Shown here: piece after piece, positions 14,903 through 16,532 of the stretch | Position numbering within the stretch: the stretch's first letter is position 1 | Layout of the letters: each line of letters opens with the position of its first letter | Source: UBA6220 sp937870835 | GTDB lineage: Bacteria; Patescibacteriota; Minisyncoccia; Minisyncoccales; Minisyncoccaceae | Direction of reading: 5' to 3' | Assembly (NCBI GenBank): GCA_035421265.1 | Contig: DAOLWP010000012.1 | Location: 1 to 16,532 of the forward strand | DNA: 16,532 nucleotides | Made by a program: the position numbers and the translations under genes | Notes under the pieces: model-generated | Databases searched by the model: none | What the model was told of the DNA's origin: nothing | Seen by the model: the letters and a program-made list of their open reading frames with translations, nothing else

Positions 14903-16429
14903 TTAGGTTAATGGAATAGGTTTGCCTTGAAGTAAAATATAAATTAAAAGACGCAATAAAACCGTTAATAATTCCTCTCGGTTCATTTGGTCTAACGGCT
15001 TGCTAATTGAAAAAGGCAATTTAATATTAGAAGTATTAGAATTGTTTTGATTATTGTTGCCGCTTTGATCTTGATTGCCGTTGTTTATAAAACTTGTTAC
15101 TGTAATTGAATAATTATATTCAGCCGATTGGCTTTTGGCGTCTTTAATTTGAATTGAAGGAATAAGAATTACTGACGCCACTTGAGTATTAATATCGGAA
15201 ATAATCAATTCTCCGCTATTATTAGAATCTAAATTAAAAAAATCAACCGTATAAGAACCAGAAACATTTTTTACAATATAAGGAACGCGGACTTTTATCC
15301 CCGCCGGCGCTTTAAACACAATTTTTAAATTGCCGGCGCTGCCGCTGAATTTTTGCCACTGCGCGGAATAATTTTTAATATTTTGCCCAAGCGAAAGATT
15401 GCTCGCGCCCGTAAAAGGAAGAAAATTGCTATATGGCAAAATGCGCAAATCTTTTAAGCCATCGCTATTTTTAAAACAATATTTAGAAGAAAAATTACAA
15501 TCATTTAAATAAACCGCGATAGTAAAATTGGTAAAAGCGTCGTCAAAAGTATCTTTAGAACCGCTCTTTGCCAAAGCATAATTTAAACTGGCAATGCCGG
15601 TTTGTTTTGATTTTAATGAATCCACTAAAATAGACAGGCCATATTGGTCTACCAAATAATGCGTAAAGATATTAACAATTCCGTAATCAATAGATGTATT
15701 ATTCCATTCGGTTAATGAATCCGAAGGATTGTCAATAAATGTTTTAAGGCGATTATTTAAGTATCCCGAACCGCTATCTAAGTCATAACCTAATAAAGCA
15801 GGAGCATATTCAGACCGGGCTTCAGTTAGCCAAACATCATCACTTACTCCATAAGTTAAGTTTTTCTGATTGAAAGAAATTAAATGCATAAACTCATGCG
15901 CTAAAAATGCTTTCATCAAAGGATTGGTTAAATTGTCCACATTTAAATAAACCATTTCTCTCTGATTACTGAGAGGGTTAACGGTTTTATCATACTCATC
16001 TATTGTTCTGACATAACCTCGCGCATTTTCTTTCATTGGGTAAAGAAGCGCCGTAATCCGAGTGTCTTTATCTATGCCGGGAATAGCTTCGTGCCCATAT
16101 ATAGAAGTAAGCTGAGGATAAATAATGGTGTCAAATTCTTTGCCTAAATTATTAAGCGTGAAATAAATTGATTCTTTTTCTTTATCGGTTTTGCTATTAA
16201 GCCAAGCGCTATCAATATAAAAATAAAGTTTATCGGAAGCGCGCGCTAATGTGGCATTAACTTTAGCTGTCTTAAAATCGCTATAATCTGGTTCAACCAA
16301 AAAATTTTTAGATTGGCCTAAATCATCTGCTCTAACAAAAAACGGAGCGAATGCCAGCAGTCCTAAAAAAATAACAAAATAATTTTTTAAATGTTTATAG
16401 TTTTTGAAAAAATTTTTCATTTTTTTCAT
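14903..16429 (-). CDS. Secreted HExxH zinc metallopeptidase (M30-like, tentative)
   Basis: This 508-residue protein has an N-terminal signal peptide: a basic start (MKKMKNFFKNYKHLK), a hydrophobic core at about 17-32 and a probable cleavage near VRA-DD (35-36). The zinc motif HEFMH is at 178-182. E203 in WLTEARSEYAP (200-210) is the likely third ligand, with E207 the alternative, giving a gluzincin arrangement resembling peptidase family M30. A C-terminal beta-rich domain (about 330-447) follows, with an Asn/Gln/Ser linker (449-468). The protein ends in a hydrophobic helix (about 485-500, EELLTVLLRLLIYILLQ). C311 and C318 could form a disulfide. It is probably exported and possibly surface-retained. 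Substrate is unknown. The start may be ATG 16429 or 16420, and both keep the signal peptide. Confidence 0.82.
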   Translation of the reverse strand: MKKMKNFFKNYKHLKNYFVIFLGLLAFAPFFVRADDLGQSKNFLVEPDYSDFKTAKVNATLARASDKLYFYIDSAWLNSKTDKEKESIYFTLNNLGKEFDTIIYPQLTSIYGHEAIPGIDKDTRITALLYPMKENARGYVRTIDEYDKTVNPLSNQREMVYLNVDNLTNPLMKAFLAHEFMHLISFNQKNLTYGVSDDVWLTEARSEYAPALLGYDLDSGSGYLNNRLKTFIDNPSDSLTEWNNTSIDYGIVNIFTHYLVDQYGLSILVDSLKSKQTGIASLNYALAKSGSKDTFDDAFTNFTIAVYLNDCNFSSKYCFKNSDGLKDLRILPYSNFLPFTGASNLSLGQNIKNYSAQWQKFSGSAGNLKIVFKAPAGIKVRVPYIVKNVSGSYTVDFFNLDSNNSGELIISDINTQVASVILIPSIQIKDAKSQSAEYNYSITVTSFINNGNQDQSGNNNQNNSNTSNIKLPFSISKPLDQMNREELLTVLLRLLIYILLQGKPIPLT

Positions 16430-16430
16430 T

Positions 16431-16492
16431 TTCGCAGTTTATGCTTTTCAATTTATACTTCTTCGCAGTTTATATTTTTTCAATTTATACTT
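16431..16492. repeat. Tandem 30/31-bp repeat upstream of the metallopeptidase
   Basis: Two near-identical units occur at 16431-16460 and 16462-16492, each starting TTCGCAGTTTAT and ending TTTTCAATTTATACTT, with differences confined to a 2-4 nt centre. On the minus strand each unit contains TATAAATTGAAAA and ATAAACTGCGAA. The proximal copy begins two bases before the ATG at 16429, so both copies lie in the leader or promoter of the metallopeptidase gene. Confidence 0.8.
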
Positions 16493-16496
16493 TTAA

Positions 16497-16524
16497 ATTT
16501 TATCACATTTTTCAAAAAATACAA
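16497..16524 (-). promoter_or_regulatory. Weak candidate promoter for the metallopeptidase gene
   Basis: TTGTAT (16524-16519) and TAAAAT (16502-16497) are spaced 16 nt apart on the minus strand, about 67 nt before the start codon, which would place the tandem repeat inside the transcribed leader. In such AT-rich sequence this is only suggestive. Confidence 0.25.
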
Positions 16525-16532
16525 AATTTGCC

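Noticed and set aside
16431..16492. CRISPR array
   Set aside because: Only two units separated by one base, with no spacers and no cas genes; it is a tandem duplication, not an array.

Overview
The window is a 16.5 kb stretch of AT-rich DNA (roughly one third G+C by eye) in which all 16 protein genes lie on the minus strand, so transcription runs from high to low coordinates. Gene content and divergence suggest a small-genome bacterium of the Candidate Phyla Radiation (Patescibacteria, Parcubacteria-like). Signs of this are short intergenic spaces, Lys/Asn/Ile-rich proteins, ADP-forming acetyl-CoA synthetase for acetate/ATP production, an archaeal-looking enolase, a PEP synthase with no pyruvate kinase in view, and a divergent FtsZ. 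TGA is a stop codon (it ends the HIT and galU genes inside ATGA overlaps), so the TGA-recoding lineages (SR1/Gracilibacteria) are unlikely. Lineage is an inference from gene content; there is no rRNA here.

Layout in transcription order. (1) 16429-13299: a secreted HExxH metallopeptidase preceded by a 30/31-bp tandem repeat, then a stand-alone type II phosphomannose isomerase-like cupin, then the tRNA 2-thiouridylase mnmA. (2) 13165-7225: a promoter-like AT-rich region, then a tight cluster of HIT hydrolase, ftsZ, galU, an AhpF-like trxB and eno (overlaps of 4, 4 and 20 nt and one 16-nt gap), followed by mscL and a glutaredoxin-like gene, and closed by a hairpin/T-tract terminator near 7166-7196. 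(3) After a 100-N gap, 6979-74: gapdh, the beta and alpha subunits of ADP-forming acetyl-CoA synthetase, a second 100-N gap that cuts off the 5' end of ppsA, then a PfkB-family sugar kinase and a small cupin.

Together the genes describe much of lower glycolysis and its energy-yielding end: GAPDH, enolase, PEP/pyruvate interconversion by PpsA, and acetyl-CoA to acetate with ATP formation by ACD. GalU draws on the sugar-phosphate pool. FtsZ handles division, MscL osmotic release, and TrxB with the glutaredoxin-like protein probably forms a thiol-redox pair.

I did not find a clearly new multi-gene system. The observations most worth a second look are the ~115-residue Lys-rich N-terminal extension on FtsZ, MnmA lacking the usual third conserved cysteine, the AhpF-like (probably NADH-using) thioredoxin reductase, the ppsA reading frame that continues upstream into the assembly gap, and the tandem repeat upstream of the metallopeptidase. 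No tRNA, rRNA, CRISPR array, insertion sequence or prophage gene was recognised. No gene-free stretch exceeds 300 bases; the longest, 6980-7224, contains a 100-N gap and the terminator.
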